Assembly: GCA_035718275.1 (NCBI GenBank)
Contig: DASTHI010000015.1
Location: forward strand, 41,662 to 105,661
Direction: 5' to 3'
Source: Pseudolabrys sp035718275
GTDB taxonomy: Bacteria; Pseudomonadota; Alphaproteobacteria; Rhizobiales; Xanthobacteraceae
Length of the DNA: 64,000 nt
The stretch's first letter is position 1; the number at the start of each line of letters is the position of its first letter. This document shows, piece after piece, positions 35,810 to 44,408 of the stretch. The position numbers and the translations under genes are program-made. The notes below the pieces were generated by a model that was not told the origin of the DNA, did not search any database, and saw only the letters and a list, made by a program, of their open reading frames with translations.

Positions 35810-37204
35810 ATGACAGATATCAATTACCTCGCAATGGCATGGGCGAGAAGAGCAGGAACAACAAGCGCATCGATCGCTGTGCTGTTCATGCTCGGACTGA
35901 ACGCGGTCGAATCGACACCGGTGACAAGCAGGGAAGCCGCGCTGCCGGTCGGCAGCGAGCTGAATGAGGGGGCGCTCGATCAACCAACCGAGCTGTTTGC
36001 ATTCGAGGCGGCAGGGGGCAAGCGATCTTACATGTTCAACCTCGGTGACATGTTGTTTTCATCGTCGGCGATTTTTGGAGGAGTTGCGCGTCAGGCGGGC
36101 ATCAGCTGCAATACCTGCCATCAGGGCGGAGCGGGGAACGCGCGACTTTATGTCCCCGGTCTGTCAAAACGGCCGGGCACCTTTGACACCACGGGTGCAC
36201 TTTTCAATCCCAAAGCGGACAATGGCGTGTTCGATCCGGTCACGGCGCCAAGCCTGCGTGGCGCGAAATATCTCGCGCCATACGGGCACGATGGTCGTTT
36301 CAGTTCGTTGCGGGAGTTCGTGCGCAACGTCATCGTCAACGAGTTCGCGGGCGCCGAACCCTCGCCCCAGGTGCTTGACGCGCTGGTCACATATATCAAC
36401 GAAATCTCGTTCCTTCCCAATCCCAATCTCGGTGCCGGGGGACGTCTGACCGATAAAGTCTCGGAAGCCGCACGCCGTGGCGAACGCCTGTTCAATCGGC
36501 CTTTCCCCCACGACGCGGCGATGAGCTGTGCGAGCTGTCATCAGCCGTCCAGCGCCTTCGTCGATCATCGGGTGCACGACGTGGGCAGCGGGGGATGGTT
36601 CAAGACCAAAACGCTGATCAATGCCAATTTCAACGCGCCCTATTTCCACGACGGACGCTTCGACAATTACGATCAGGTGGTCTCGTATTTCGACGGCCAT
36701 TTCGATCTCGGCCTAGGCGCGCAGGAGCGATCGGATCTTGTCGCATATCTCGAGGCGGTCGGTGGCGCAAAGATGCCCTATACCCGTAACACCGTTCAAA
36801 CCGAACTGGAGGAGATCGAAGCCTTCGCGAGCGTCTTGGCGACTGCGATTGGTGCGCGCGAGCGGGAGGTCATCTCTTTGACGGTCGAGTCAGTTGGCGA
36901 CGAATGGCGCGAGTTGGGCGAAAATTTCCCTTCCGCGAAGGACACGAGCATCAGCGGCGGGCTCGAGCAACGCGTTCGCGCGCGCTCCGCTGTGCGCGAG
37001 GTAGTGTTGGCGCTGCGGCGGGTAGCGATGGCGGCGAGTGCAGATGATTTTGATCAAGCAGGGCGCACCTATGCCGATTACCGAAAGCAGGCCGCCGCTG
37101 CGGCGGCCGATCTCAGAAAGGCCGAGCCGTGGTCGCTTTTTAACCCCGCCGTGCGGGAAGCCCATTTCCGGGCCCTGCGGCAACTTGTGGACCTGACGAA
37201 ATAG
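35810..37204 (+). CDS. di-heme cytochrome c peroxidase / MauG-like protein
   Basis: A 464-residue exported protein with two heme c sites, CNTCH at 100-104 and CASCH at 240-244, spaced as in bacterial cytochrome c peroxidase/MauG-like di-heme proteins. GTFDTTGALFNP, TAPSLRGAKYLAPYGHDGRF and a matching NAPYFHDGRF repeat mark the two domains. The last ~120 residues are a helical extension not expected for a typical peroxidase. N-terminal hydrophobic segment about 20-31; Met9 (35834) is another possible start. It lies 23 bp after the imelysin gene, and such pairs are known in iron-uptake loci. Confidence 0.85.
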   Translation: MTDINYLAMAWARRAGTTSASIAVLFMLGLNAVESTPVTSREAALPVGSELNEGALDQPTELFAFEAAGGKRSYMFNLGDMLFSSSAIFGGVARQAGISCNTCHQGGAGNARLYVPGLSKRPGTFDTTGALFNPKADNGVFDPVTAPSLRGAKYLAPYGHDGRFSSLREFVRNVIVNEFAGAEPSPQVLDALVTYINEISFLPNPNLGAGGRLTDKVSEAARRGERLFNRPFPHDAAMSCASCHQPSSAFVDHRVHDVGSGGWFKTKTLINANFNAPYFHDGRFDNYDQVVSYFDGHFDLGLGAQERSDLVAYLEAVGGAKMPYTRNTVQTELEEIEAFASVLATAIGAREREVISLTVESVGDEWRELGENFPSAKDTSISGGLEQRVRARSAVREVVLALRRVAMAASADDFDQAGRTYADYRKQAAAAAADLRKAEPWSLFNPAVREAHFRALRQLVDLTK

Positions 37205-37238
37205 CAGTATCGCGACCAGACCGGGGATAGTACGCGAC

Positions 37239-38642
37239 ATGAGGCTGGGCAGGGCCAATCTTCTCTTCATGGTGGGCATGCTTCCAGTCCTCGTCGCGAA
37301 CACCTTTGACGTTCGGGCCGAGGAGAACGGAAAGGATTCTGCGAAAAAGCCTCGATCGATTTGGGAACAGGAAACATTGACCGGCGACTGGGGCGGCGCC
37401 CGGACCGTGCTGAAAGACAAGCACGGCATCGACGTGACTCTCAACTACATCGGCGAAACGCTCGCCGTCCTACAAGGCGGGCTCCGTCGGGCAGCGAGCT
37501 ACGAGGGCAGGCTCGAATTTTCAATTGATACGAGCCTGGAAAAGCTTATCGGCTGGCGGGGTGGCATCACGCACGTGACCGTATTTCAAATCCACAATGG
37601 CGGACGAAATGCGGCCGAAAACGTCGGCAGCATCGCCGATCCAAGCAATATCGATGCTTTGCCGACGACTCGATTATTCACCGCGTGGCTGCAGCAGAAT
37701 TTCATGGACGATCGAATCTCGATCCGTTTCGGCCAACTTGCGGGCGATGATGAGTTCATCACAACTGCCACCGCGACCGGCCTGATCAATGGCACCTTTG
37801 GTTGGCCAGGGATATTTGCCTCCAACATGACGAGCGGAGGACCCGCATATCCGCTCGCCACGCCGGGAGCGCGCGTGCAAGTCAAACCTTCGCCCGAGTT
37901 TGCTCTGTTGGCTGCGGTGTTTTCAGGCGATCCGGCCGGTCCGCATTGCAATGATGAGCCGCAGGTCTGCAACAAGTACGGGACCACGTTCAGCTTCAGC
38001 GGTGGCGCGCTGTGGATGGGCGAAATGCAGTATTCCGTCAATCAGGGCAAGCAGGCCATGGGATTGCCGGGCGTGTACAAGCTTGGCGGTTGGTACGCGA
38101 CTGCCGATTTTGCGGATCAGCACTTCGGCCTCGACGGCTCTGGCAGGGTCGTTTCGTTGGCGGATCCTTTAGTACGGGGGCCGCTCAACCGCAGCGGAAA
38201 CTGGGGCGTTTATGGCGTCGTCGACCAGACCGTTTGGCGCGGGGGTGAAGGCAGCATCAATATCTTTGTCCGCTCCAGCCTGTCACCGGCCGACCGCAAC
38301 ATTATCTCGTATTACATCGACGGCGGGGTCGGGTTTAAAGGCTTATTACCCGGCCGTCCGGACGATGTGCTGACCCTTGGTGCCGCCTATGCCCATATCA
38401 GCCGCGATGCAGCAGCACTCGATCGGGATACGCTTGCGTTCAGTGGAGCGCCCTACCCGATCCGCGACCAGGAAGCCGCATTCGAGCTCAGCTACCAGTT
38501 GCAGGTGGCACCTTGGTGGATCGTGCAACCCGATTTGCAGTACATCATTCATCCCGGCGGCAATGTGCCTGATCCCGGCAGGCCGAATGCGCCAGTCAAG
38601 AACGCATTCGTGGCCGGGTTGCGCAGCGCGGTGAAATTCTAG
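37239..38642 (+). CDS. OprB-type carbohydrate-selective porin
   Basis: A 467-residue outer-membrane beta-barrel protein. A signal peptide (residues ~1-27, ending VRA) precedes a plug-like N terminus with LTGDWGGARTVLKDKHGIDV, the OprB family signature. LQQNFMDDRISIRFGQLAGDDEF is another hallmark, and the chain ends in Phe as needed for BAM insertion. The gene is 34 bp after the di-heme gene, so the operon would span periplasm and outer membrane. The substrate is unknown; in this context an iron chelate is as plausible as a sugar. Confidence 0.88.
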   Translation: MRLGRANLLFMVGMLPVLVANTFDVRAEENGKDSAKKPRSIWEQETLTGDWGGARTVLKDKHGIDVTLNYIGETLAVLQGGLRRAASYEGRLEFSIDTSLEKLIGWRGGITHVTVFQIHNGGRNAAENVGSIADPSNIDALPTTRLFTAWLQQNFMDDRISIRFGQLAGDDEFITTATATGLINGTFGWPGIFASNMTSGGPAYPLATPGARVQVKPSPEFALLAAVFSGDPAGPHCNDEPQVCNKYGTTFSFSGGALWMGEMQYSVNQGKQAMGLPGVYKLGGWYATADFADQHFGLDGSGRVVSLADPLVRGPLNRSGNWGVYGVVDQTVWRGGEGSINIFVRSSLSPADRNIISYYIDGGVGFKGLLPGRPDDVLTLGAAYAHISRDAAALDRDTLAFSGAPYPIRDQEAAFELSYQLQVAPWWIVQPDLQYIIHPGGNVPDPGRPNAPVKNAFVAGLRSAVKF

Positions 38643-38661
38643 AGCCGAACGGCTGCGAGGT

Positions 38662-39606
38662 TCAGCGCATTTCGATCCCGTCGCGAACTTCGCGAAAGCG
38701 GCCGAAGGTTTGATCCCATTCAGCGGCAGGACTCATCCCGACGATCCTTAAAAATCCGCCCGAACCGAAGCGTACCCATTGCACCAACGACATCGGCTCC
38801 CCGGCAGGACCTTTTGCTTTTGCACGTATTTCGTGCCCGGGCGATCCTCCGATCCGCATAGGCTCCGCAGATTGGACGGCCAGATCACGGACGGGTGTGT
38901 TGGCAAGCAGATCACGCGCGAAGCGGGATCGATCTGCGGTCTCGCGCGGTCCGCTGCGTCCGATCGACAGAATCATCAATGAACTGCGGGAAGATGCTTC
39001 GCTCTTACCATCGGCCAATATGACCACTCCGGTCGGCAAAACCTGCCTGACCTCGAAACCGGCGAGACCGCCGAATTTGAACGGGAGAAGCCCCAACTGT
39101 TCCTGGATCGGAGCAGGGCGGAAGGTCACGCTGGCAAGCGTCTTCCGGATGAGCTCATCGGAATAGGTCTGGATCGCTTCTTCCGGCACCTCGACATTGA
39201 TCAGCGCCGTCAGATCGTGGACGGGGCCGCCCACCGCCTGGGCCAGTAAGGACCAACGGTGGAACATGATGCCGTCATGCTGCTTGCGGCCACTGATCAG
39301 AAACCCGATGCCGTTCGCAAATGGGAAGCTTTCTCGCCTGGTTTGATCAAACTCGCGCTGTATTTTACCGAAAGCAGCGGTTTCCAGCTCGGCATAGGCG
39401 CTGGACGGGAGATCAAGAATGGCGATCGACACCTTCTGTTCGACATTTTCGAATCCCGGAAAACGTGAACTCGGCGAAAGTCCTGCAGGCGGCTCGAGGC
39501 CGACCCGTAAGCCCGCTGGAAACGTCGGCTCCGCGACTGCGGGCGATGCGAGTTTCGCCAGCAAAGTACAAGCAGTGAAGACGATGATGCATGAACGAGA
39601 AAGCAT
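38662..39606 (-). CDS. exported protein of unknown function upstream of dnaK
   Basis: A 314-residue protein with a clear signal peptide (SRSCIIVFTACTLLAKLASPAVA) from the Met at 39606. The mature part begins EPTFPAGLRVGLEPPAGLSPS and ends VRDGIEMR. I recognise no domain; similar proteins occur at this place in Bradyrhizobium-type genomes as hypothetical proteins. The frame is open upstream to 39702, but that region lacks conservation. Convergent with the porin gene; its 5' end faces dnaK. Confidence 0.75.
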   Translation of the reverse strand: MLSRSCIIVFTACTLLAKLASPAVAEPTFPAGLRVGLEPPAGLSPSSRFPGFENVEQKVSIAILDLPSSAYAELETAAFGKIQREFDQTRRESFPFANGIGFLISGRKQHDGIMFHRWSLLAQAVGGPVHDLTALINVEVPEEAIQTYSDELIRKTLASVTFRPAPIQEQLGLLPFKFGGLAGFEVRQVLPTGVVILADGKSEASSRSSLMILSIGRSGPRETADRSRFARDLLANTPVRDLAVQSAEPMRIGGSPGHEIRAKAKGPAGEPMSLVQWVRFGSGGFLRIVGMSPAAEWDQTFGRFREVRDGIEMR

Positions 39607-39731
39607 GGCGGAATGGCGCTGGGTTGAATCGGTCTTCTCGGCCTCACTACCCCTCCTCGATCGGCGTCGCAATGACCGGTAACCATCCGAGCTCAAGGTC
39701 ATCTGCGCCTCCCGAATTCGTGAGCGTCTGT

Positions 39732-39759
39732 CTTGCGGGCCCCGGGTGCCCTCCTATAT
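39732..39759 (+). promoter_or_regulatory. dnaK: RpoH (sigma-32) promoter of dnaK
   Basis: CTTG (39732-39735), 17 bases, CCTATAT (39753-39759). This fits the alphaproteobacterial RpoH pattern CTTG-N17-CYTATNT exactly. It is ~134 bp upstream of the dnaK ATG and points toward it. Confidence 0.78.
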
Positions 39760-39893
39760 GAGCCAGTAAGCCGCAAAAATGTGGCGAATCGCGTATCCAG
39801 GGGGCTGGAAGGGCGTCCGCGGATGAGCCGCTGGACACACCCGTTCGGGCGCCGAGTGGCCCGGCCGGCCCGCCGCAATTGAGAGGAAGAACC

Positions 39894-41807
39894 ATGGGGA
39901 AGGTCATCGGTATAGACCTCGGCACCACCAATTCGTGCGTTGCCGTCATGGAAGGCAAATCGCCACGAGTCATCGAGAACGCCGAGGGCATGCGTACGAC
40001 GCCCTCGATCGTTGCCTTCACCGATGACGGCGAACGTTTGGTTGGGCAGCCGGCAAAGCGACAGGCGGTCACCAATCCCGAAAAGACGATATTTGCTGTA
40101 AAGCGTCTTATTGGTCGGCGCTATGACGACCCGATGGTCGAAAAGGACAAGAAGCTTGTCCCTTACAAGATCACCAGGGCCTCCAACGGCGACGCGTGGG
40201 TCGAGGTCGACGGAAAGAGCTATTCACCGTCACAGATCTCCGCCTTCATTTTGCAGAAGATGAAGGAAACGGCCGAAGCCCATCTCGGGCAGAAGGTCGA
40301 GCAGGCAGTCATCACGGTTCCCGCCTACTTCAATGACGCACAACGTCAGGCCACAAAGGATGCCGGCAAGATCGCTGGCCTCGAAGTGCTGCGCATCATC
40401 AACGAGCCAACCGCCGCGGCGCTTGCTTATGGTCTCGACAAACAGAAGTCCGGAACGATCGCAGTCTATGACCTCGGTGGCGGTACCTTCGACATTTCGA
40501 TTCTTGAGATCGGCGACGGCGTATTCGAAGTGAAGTCGACGAACGGTGATACCTTTCTCGGCGGTGAAGACTTCGACATGCGCCTTGTCAACTATCTTGC
40601 CGACGAATTTCAGAAGGAGCAGGGCATCGACTTGCGCCGCGACAAGCTCGCGCTTCAACGGCTTAAGGAATCGGCCGAGAAGGCCAAGATCGAGCTGTCT
40701 TCCACGACTCAGACGGAAATAAACCTCCCGTTCATCACGGCGGATGCATCCGGTCCGAAACATCTGACGATGAAGCTCACCCGCGCCAAGTTCGAGGCGC
40801 TGGTCGATGATCTCGTCCAGAAGACTATTCAACCTTGTAAGCAGGCACTCAAAGATGCCGGCATCTCGGCCGCGCAGATCAACGAGGTTGTGCTGGTCGG
40901 CGGCATGACGCGCATGCCGAAGGTGCAGGAAGTCGTCAAGCAGCTGTTCGGCAAGGAGCCGCACAAGGGCGTCAACCCAGACGAGGTGGTTGCCGTCGGT
41001 GCCGCCATACAGGCCGGCGTGCTCCAGGGCGACGTGAAAGACGTGCTGCTGCTCGACGTGACACCGCTCTCGCTCGGCATCGAAACTCTCGGCGGCGTCT
41101 TCACGCGCATCATCGATCGCAATACGACGATTCCGACAAAGAAGAGCCAGGTCTTCTCGACCGCCGAGGACAATCAGAATGCGGTGACCATCCGCGTGTT
41201 CCAGGGCGAACGCGAGATGGCGGCTGATAACAAGCTGCTCGGTCAGTTCGATCTGGTCGGGATTCCGCCTGCGCCGCGTGGCGTGCCGCAGATCGAGGTT
41301 ACGTTCGACATCGATGCCAACGGCATTGTCAATGTCCAGGCGAAGGATAAGGCAACCGGCAAGGAGCAGCAGATTCGCATCCAGGCGTCCGGCGGTCTGT
41401 CCGAAGCCGATATCGAAAAAATGGTTAAGGACGCGGAGGCCCACGCCGAGGTAGACAAGAAGCGCAAGGCTGCTGTCGAAGCCAAGAACCACGCGGAAGC
41501 ATTGGTTCACTCGACGGAGAAGGCGCTCTCCGAGCACGGCTCGAAAATCGGCGACTCCGAGCGAACCGCAATCGAGAATGCGATCGCCGATCTCAAAGAG
41601 GCTCTGAAGAGCGACGATGCATCGTCCATTCAGGCCAAGACGAACGCGCTCGCGCAGGCTTCAATGAAGCTTGGTGAAGCGATGTACAAGCAGCAGCAGG
41701 AAGCCCAGGCGACATCCAGCGGCGCCGAGGGTTCGGCCGAGAAAAAGGAAGACGTCGTCGATGCGGAATTCACCGAAGTCGACGATGACAAGAAAAAATC
41801 CGCCTGA
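39894..41807 (+). CDS. dnaK: Hsp70 chaperone DnaK
   Basis: ATP-driven chaperone acting with DnaJ and GrpE. ATG 39894 follows GAGAGGAAG and gives 637 residues beginning MGKVIGIDLGTTNSCVAVMEG. It carries the actin-like motifs VYDLGGGTFDISILEI and VVLVGGMTRMPKVQEVV, the DVTPLSLGIETLGG linker end and the C-terminal EFTEVDDDKK tail. Directly followed by dnaJ 143 bp later. Confidence 0.99.
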   Translation: MGKVIGIDLGTTNSCVAVMEGKSPRVIENAEGMRTTPSIVAFTDDGERLVGQPAKRQAVTNPEKTIFAVKRLIGRRYDDPMVEKDKKLVPYKITRASNGDAWVEVDGKSYSPSQISAFILQKMKETAEAHLGQKVEQAVITVPAYFNDAQRQATKDAGKIAGLEVLRIINEPTAAALAYGLDKQKSGTIAVYDLGGGTFDISILEIGDGVFEVKSTNGDTFLGGEDFDMRLVNYLADEFQKEQGIDLRRDKLALQRLKESAEKAKIELSSTTQTEINLPFITADASGPKHLTMKLTRAKFEALVDDLVQKTIQPCKQALKDAGISAAQINEVVLVGGMTRMPKVQEVVKQLFGKEPHKGVNPDEVVAVGAAIQAGVLQGDVKDVLLLDVTPLSLGIETLGGVFTRIIDRNTTIPTKKSQVFSTAEDNQNAVTIRVFQGEREMAADNKLLGQFDLVGIPPAPRGVPQIEVTFDIDANGIVNVQAKDKATGKEQQIRIQASGGLSEADIEKMVKDAEAHAEVDKKRKAAVEAKNHAEALVHSTEKALSEHGSKIGDSERTAIENAIADLKEALKSDDASSIQAKTNALAQASMKLGEAMYKQQQEAQATSSGAEGSAEKKEDVVDAEFTEVDDDKKKSA

Positions 41808-41851
41808 ACGCAAGGCTGATGCGCCATGCGCAGGTCACCTGCAAAGGATAT

Positions 41852-41877
41852 CACCCCCGGCCCTGCGTCCGGGGGTG
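41852..41877 (+). terminator. strong hairpin between dnaK and dnaJ
   Basis: CACCCCCGG - CCCTGCGT - CCGGGGGTG is a perfect 9-bp GC-rich stem with an 8-base loop, 44 bases past the dnaK stop. No T run follows (TAACTTTG), so it may attenuate transcription into dnaJ or stabilise the dnaK mRNA 3' end rather than terminate fully. Confidence 0.6.
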
Positions 41878-41950
41878 TAACTTTGCAGCGACGCTATAGG
41901 GCCGAATCGAGTAGGGCTGTCCTGGTGGTCTGAACCAGGACGGAACGGGG

Positions 41951-43096
41951 ATGTCCAAGCGCGACTATTACGAAGTCCTTGGAGTCAAGCGCGGCTGCAG
42001 TGAGGCCGAGCTCAAGGCCGCGTTCCGCAAGCTCGCGATGCAGCATCATCCCGACCGCAATCCGGGCGACAAGGATTGCGAACAGCGCTTCAAGGAAATC
42101 AACGAGGCCTACGACGTTCTCAAGGACGGCGACAAGCGGGCCGCTTATGACCGCTTCGGGCACGCCGCCTTCGAGCAGGGCGGAATGGGCGGTGCGCATG
42201 GGTTTGGTGCCGACTTCGGATCCACTTTCGCAGATATCTTCGAGGGTATTTTCGGAATGGGATCTGCCCGAGGCCGGGCCTCGGGTCGCGAGCGCGGTTC
42301 CGATCTGCGGTACAATATGGAGATTACTCTGGAGGAGGCTTTCTCCGGCAAGACGGCGCAGATCCGGATTCCGACATCGGTCACATGCGAAGCGTGCTCC
42401 GGCAGCGGTGCAAAGGCCGGTACCAAGCCCAAAGCCTGCGCCACCTGTGGCGGAGCAGGAAAAATTCGGCATGCGCAAGGCTTCTTTACGCTCGAGCGGA
42501 CATGTCCGACCTGTCAGGGCCGCGGGCAGGTCATTGAAGATCCCTGCAAGATTTGTGGTGGAGGCGGACGAGTCACGCGCGAACGCACGCTGTCGGTCAA
42601 TATACCCGCGGGCGTGGAGGACGGTACCCGCATCCGTCTCGCCGGCGAGGGCGAAGCAGGCCTGCGCGGCGGACCGGCCGGCGATCTCTATATTTTCTTG
42701 GAAATTGCGCCGCACGAATTTTTTCAGCGCGATGGCGCCGACTTGCATTGCCGTGTGCCGATTTCGATGACCAGCGCGGCTTTGGGCGGTGAATTCGAGG
42801 TGCCGGTGATCGATGGAAGCAAGGCGCGGGTCAAGGTTCCGGCTGGTACGCAGACGGGACGTCGCTTTCGTTTGGCGGGAAAGGGAATGCCCGTGCTGCG
42901 CTCAAAGCAAACCGGCGACATGTATGTTCAGGTGGCCGTCGAAACACCGCAAAACCTCACGAAACGCCAGCGTGAATTGCTGGTTGAGTTCGAGAAACTG
43001 TCCTCCGACGCCACACAACCGGAATCCGTGGGTTTTTTCAGCAGAGTCAAAGACTTTCTTGACTCATTGGCCAGCCGGGGCAGTCAGTCGGGCTAA
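41951..43096 (+). CDS. dnaJ: Hsp40 co-chaperone DnaJ
   Basis: Activates DnaK ATP hydrolysis and delivers substrates. 381 residues, ATG after GGAACGGGG. J domain 1-70 with HPD at 33-35; Gly/Phe-rich linker around GGMGGAHGFGADFG; four zinc-binding CxxCxGxG repeats (CEACSGSG, CATCGGAG, CPTCQGRG, CKICGGGG); C-terminal substrate domain. The order dnaK-dnaJ is the usual one. Confidence 0.98.
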   Translation: MSKRDYYEVLGVKRGCSEAELKAAFRKLAMQHHPDRNPGDKDCEQRFKEINEAYDVLKDGDKRAAYDRFGHAAFEQGGMGGAHGFGADFGSTFADIFEGIFGMGSARGRASGRERGSDLRYNMEITLEEAFSGKTAQIRIPTSVTCEACSGSGAKAGTKPKACATCGGAGKIRHAQGFFTLERTCPTCQGRGQVIEDPCKICGGGGRVTRERTLSVNIPAGVEDGTRIRLAGEGEAGLRGGPAGDLYIFLEIAPHEFFQRDGADLHCRVPISMTSAALGGEFEVPVIDGSKARVKVPAGTQTGRRFRLAGKGMPVLRSKQTGDMYVQVAVETPQNLTKRQRELLVEFEKLSSDATQPESVGFFSRVKDFLDSLASRGSQSG

Positions 43097-43159
43097 ATAT
43101 CTTGACCCTCCGCGTTCGTCCCTATACCCGTAAGTGTCGCGGCGAGGCCCGCCGCCCGT

Positions 43160-43780
43160 ATGCGTGACCTCGCAGCAATGCCCTCACATTCTTTCGCCCG
43201 CATCGAAAAGAAAAACCTGCGTCTCGATGATGAGATGCAGTTCATTCGATCCTGGATCGAGAAGCCGATTTCCACCGGCGCGGTCATGCCTTCAAGTCGT
43301 GTGCTCGCGCGCACGATGGCGCGTTACGTAGACCCGCAGCAGCACGGTCCTGTCATCGAACTCGGTCCCGGCACCGGCCCTGTCACGGAGGCACTCGTTC
43401 GCCGCGGCGTAGATCCGGCGCGATTGGTGCTGGTCGAGTTCAATCCCGACTTCTGCAGGCTGCTGCGTGCGCGCTATCCTGCTGCGAGCGTCGTTCAGGG
43501 CGACGCCTACAGACTTCGCCGTCTGCTTGGTGGCCATGTGCACGAGCGCGCATCAGCGATCGTGTCGGGACTTCCACTCGTAACCAAGCCATTGCGTACC
43601 AGGTTGCGTCTGATTTCCGATTCAATGTCACTGCTGGCGCAAGGGGCGCCATTTGTGCAGTTCACATATGCCATGACGCCGCCCATTCCGAAGGAGCTGT
43701 CAGGGGTGCAGGCGGAAGCTTCGGAACGGATCTGGATGAATCTTCCGCCGGCGCGCGTATGGGTTTACCGCAGCCGCTGA
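43160..43780 (+). CDS. PmtA-like phospholipid N-methyltransferase
   Basis: A 206-residue class I SAM methyltransferase. The glycine-rich motif VIELGPGTGPVTEALV, the upstream WIEKPISTGAVMPSSRVLARTMA and the end NLPPARVWVYR match rhizobial PmtA, which methylates phosphatidylethanolamine towards phosphatidylcholine. It is also sometimes labelled rRNA adenine dimethyltransferase-like. Upstream at 43101-43128, CTTGACC and CCTATACC could form a promoter with 15-16 bp spacing. Met7 is another start. Confidence 0.78.
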   Translation: MRDLAAMPSHSFARIEKKNLRLDDEMQFIRSWIEKPISTGAVMPSSRVLARTMARYVDPQQHGPVIELGPGTGPVTEALVRRGVDPARLVLVEFNPDFCRLLRARYPAASVVQGDAYRLRRLLGGHVHERASAIVSGLPLVTKPLRTRLRLISDSMSLLAQGAPFVQFTYAMTPPIPKELSGVQAEASERIWMNLPPARVWVYRSR

Positions 43781-43817
43781 CGGCGGACTTTCACTGCCTG
43801 CCGAAGCGGGGGCGGTG

Positions 43818-44408
43818 ATGCCGATCCCGAAAATCCTTGTGTTGCCTGGCTCGACCCGTGCGGGTTCGCACAATGTCAGGCTTGCGGCGTTGGCGGCCAA
43901 AGAGCTCACCTTGTTGGACGTCGATGTCACGCGCATCTCGCTCGCCGACTATCCTCTGCCGATCTATGAGGCTGACCTCGATGCGCGTGCCGGACAACCT
44001 GCGAACGCCATCAAGCTCAAGCAGATGATTGCCTCGCACCACGGCGTCTTCATCGCCAGTCCGGAATACAGCGCCTCGGTCCCACCGATCCTGAAGAATG
44101 CGATTGATTGGGTGTCACGGGTTCGGGAACGGGGGGATCCCACCTACGCAGCATTCAAGGGGCGTGTATTTGCGATCGCCTCCGCGTCGCCGGGCCGGAT
44201 AGGAGGGTTGCGCTCGTTAATGGCGTTGCGCCAGATCCTCGAGTTGGGCTGTGGGGCTATCGTGGTCCCGCAACAGGTATCCATCCAGCGGGCCGACACC
44301 GCCTTTGATGAGATGGACAACATCATTGATATCGGCCTTGCTAACTTGTTTCGCAGCGAACTCGAGAAACTCGTTGAAATGGCCCGAACAACGATGCGAG
44401 GTGCCTGA
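43818..44408 (+). CDS. NADPH-dependent FMN reductase family protein
   Basis: A 196-residue flavodoxin-like protein. The N-terminal phosphate loop ILVLPGSTRAGSHNVRLA and FIASPEYSASVPPILKNAIDWVSR are the signatures of the NADPH-dependent FMN reductase family (ArsH/SsuE/chromate-reductase-like). The physiological acceptor is unknown. ATG 43818 is preceded by an in-phase GTG at 43815. Its stop lies immediately before the pyrF GTG. Confidence 0.88.
   Translation: MPIPKILVLPGSTRAGSHNVRLAALAAKELTLLDVDVTRISLADYPLPIYEADLDARAGQPANAIKLKQMIASHHGVFIASPEYSASVPPILKNAIDWVSRVRERGDPTYAAFKGRVFAIASASPGRIGGLRSLMALRQILELGCGAIVVPQQVSIQRADTAFDEMDNIIDIGLANLFRSELEKLVEMARTTMRGA

Noticed and set aside
40230..41537. Minus-strand open frame (~435 codons) opposite dnaK
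   Set aside because: Antisense shadow of a strongly conserved gene; Arg/His/Leu-rich composition typical of reverse reading. A dehydrogenase-type antisense protein has been claimed for dnaK in other organisms, but nothing supports it here.
43101..43128. CTTGACC and CCTATACC before the PmtA-like gene as an RpoH or sigma-70 promoter
   Set aside because: Spacing (15-16) is short of both consensus values; kept only as a remark in the gene entry.
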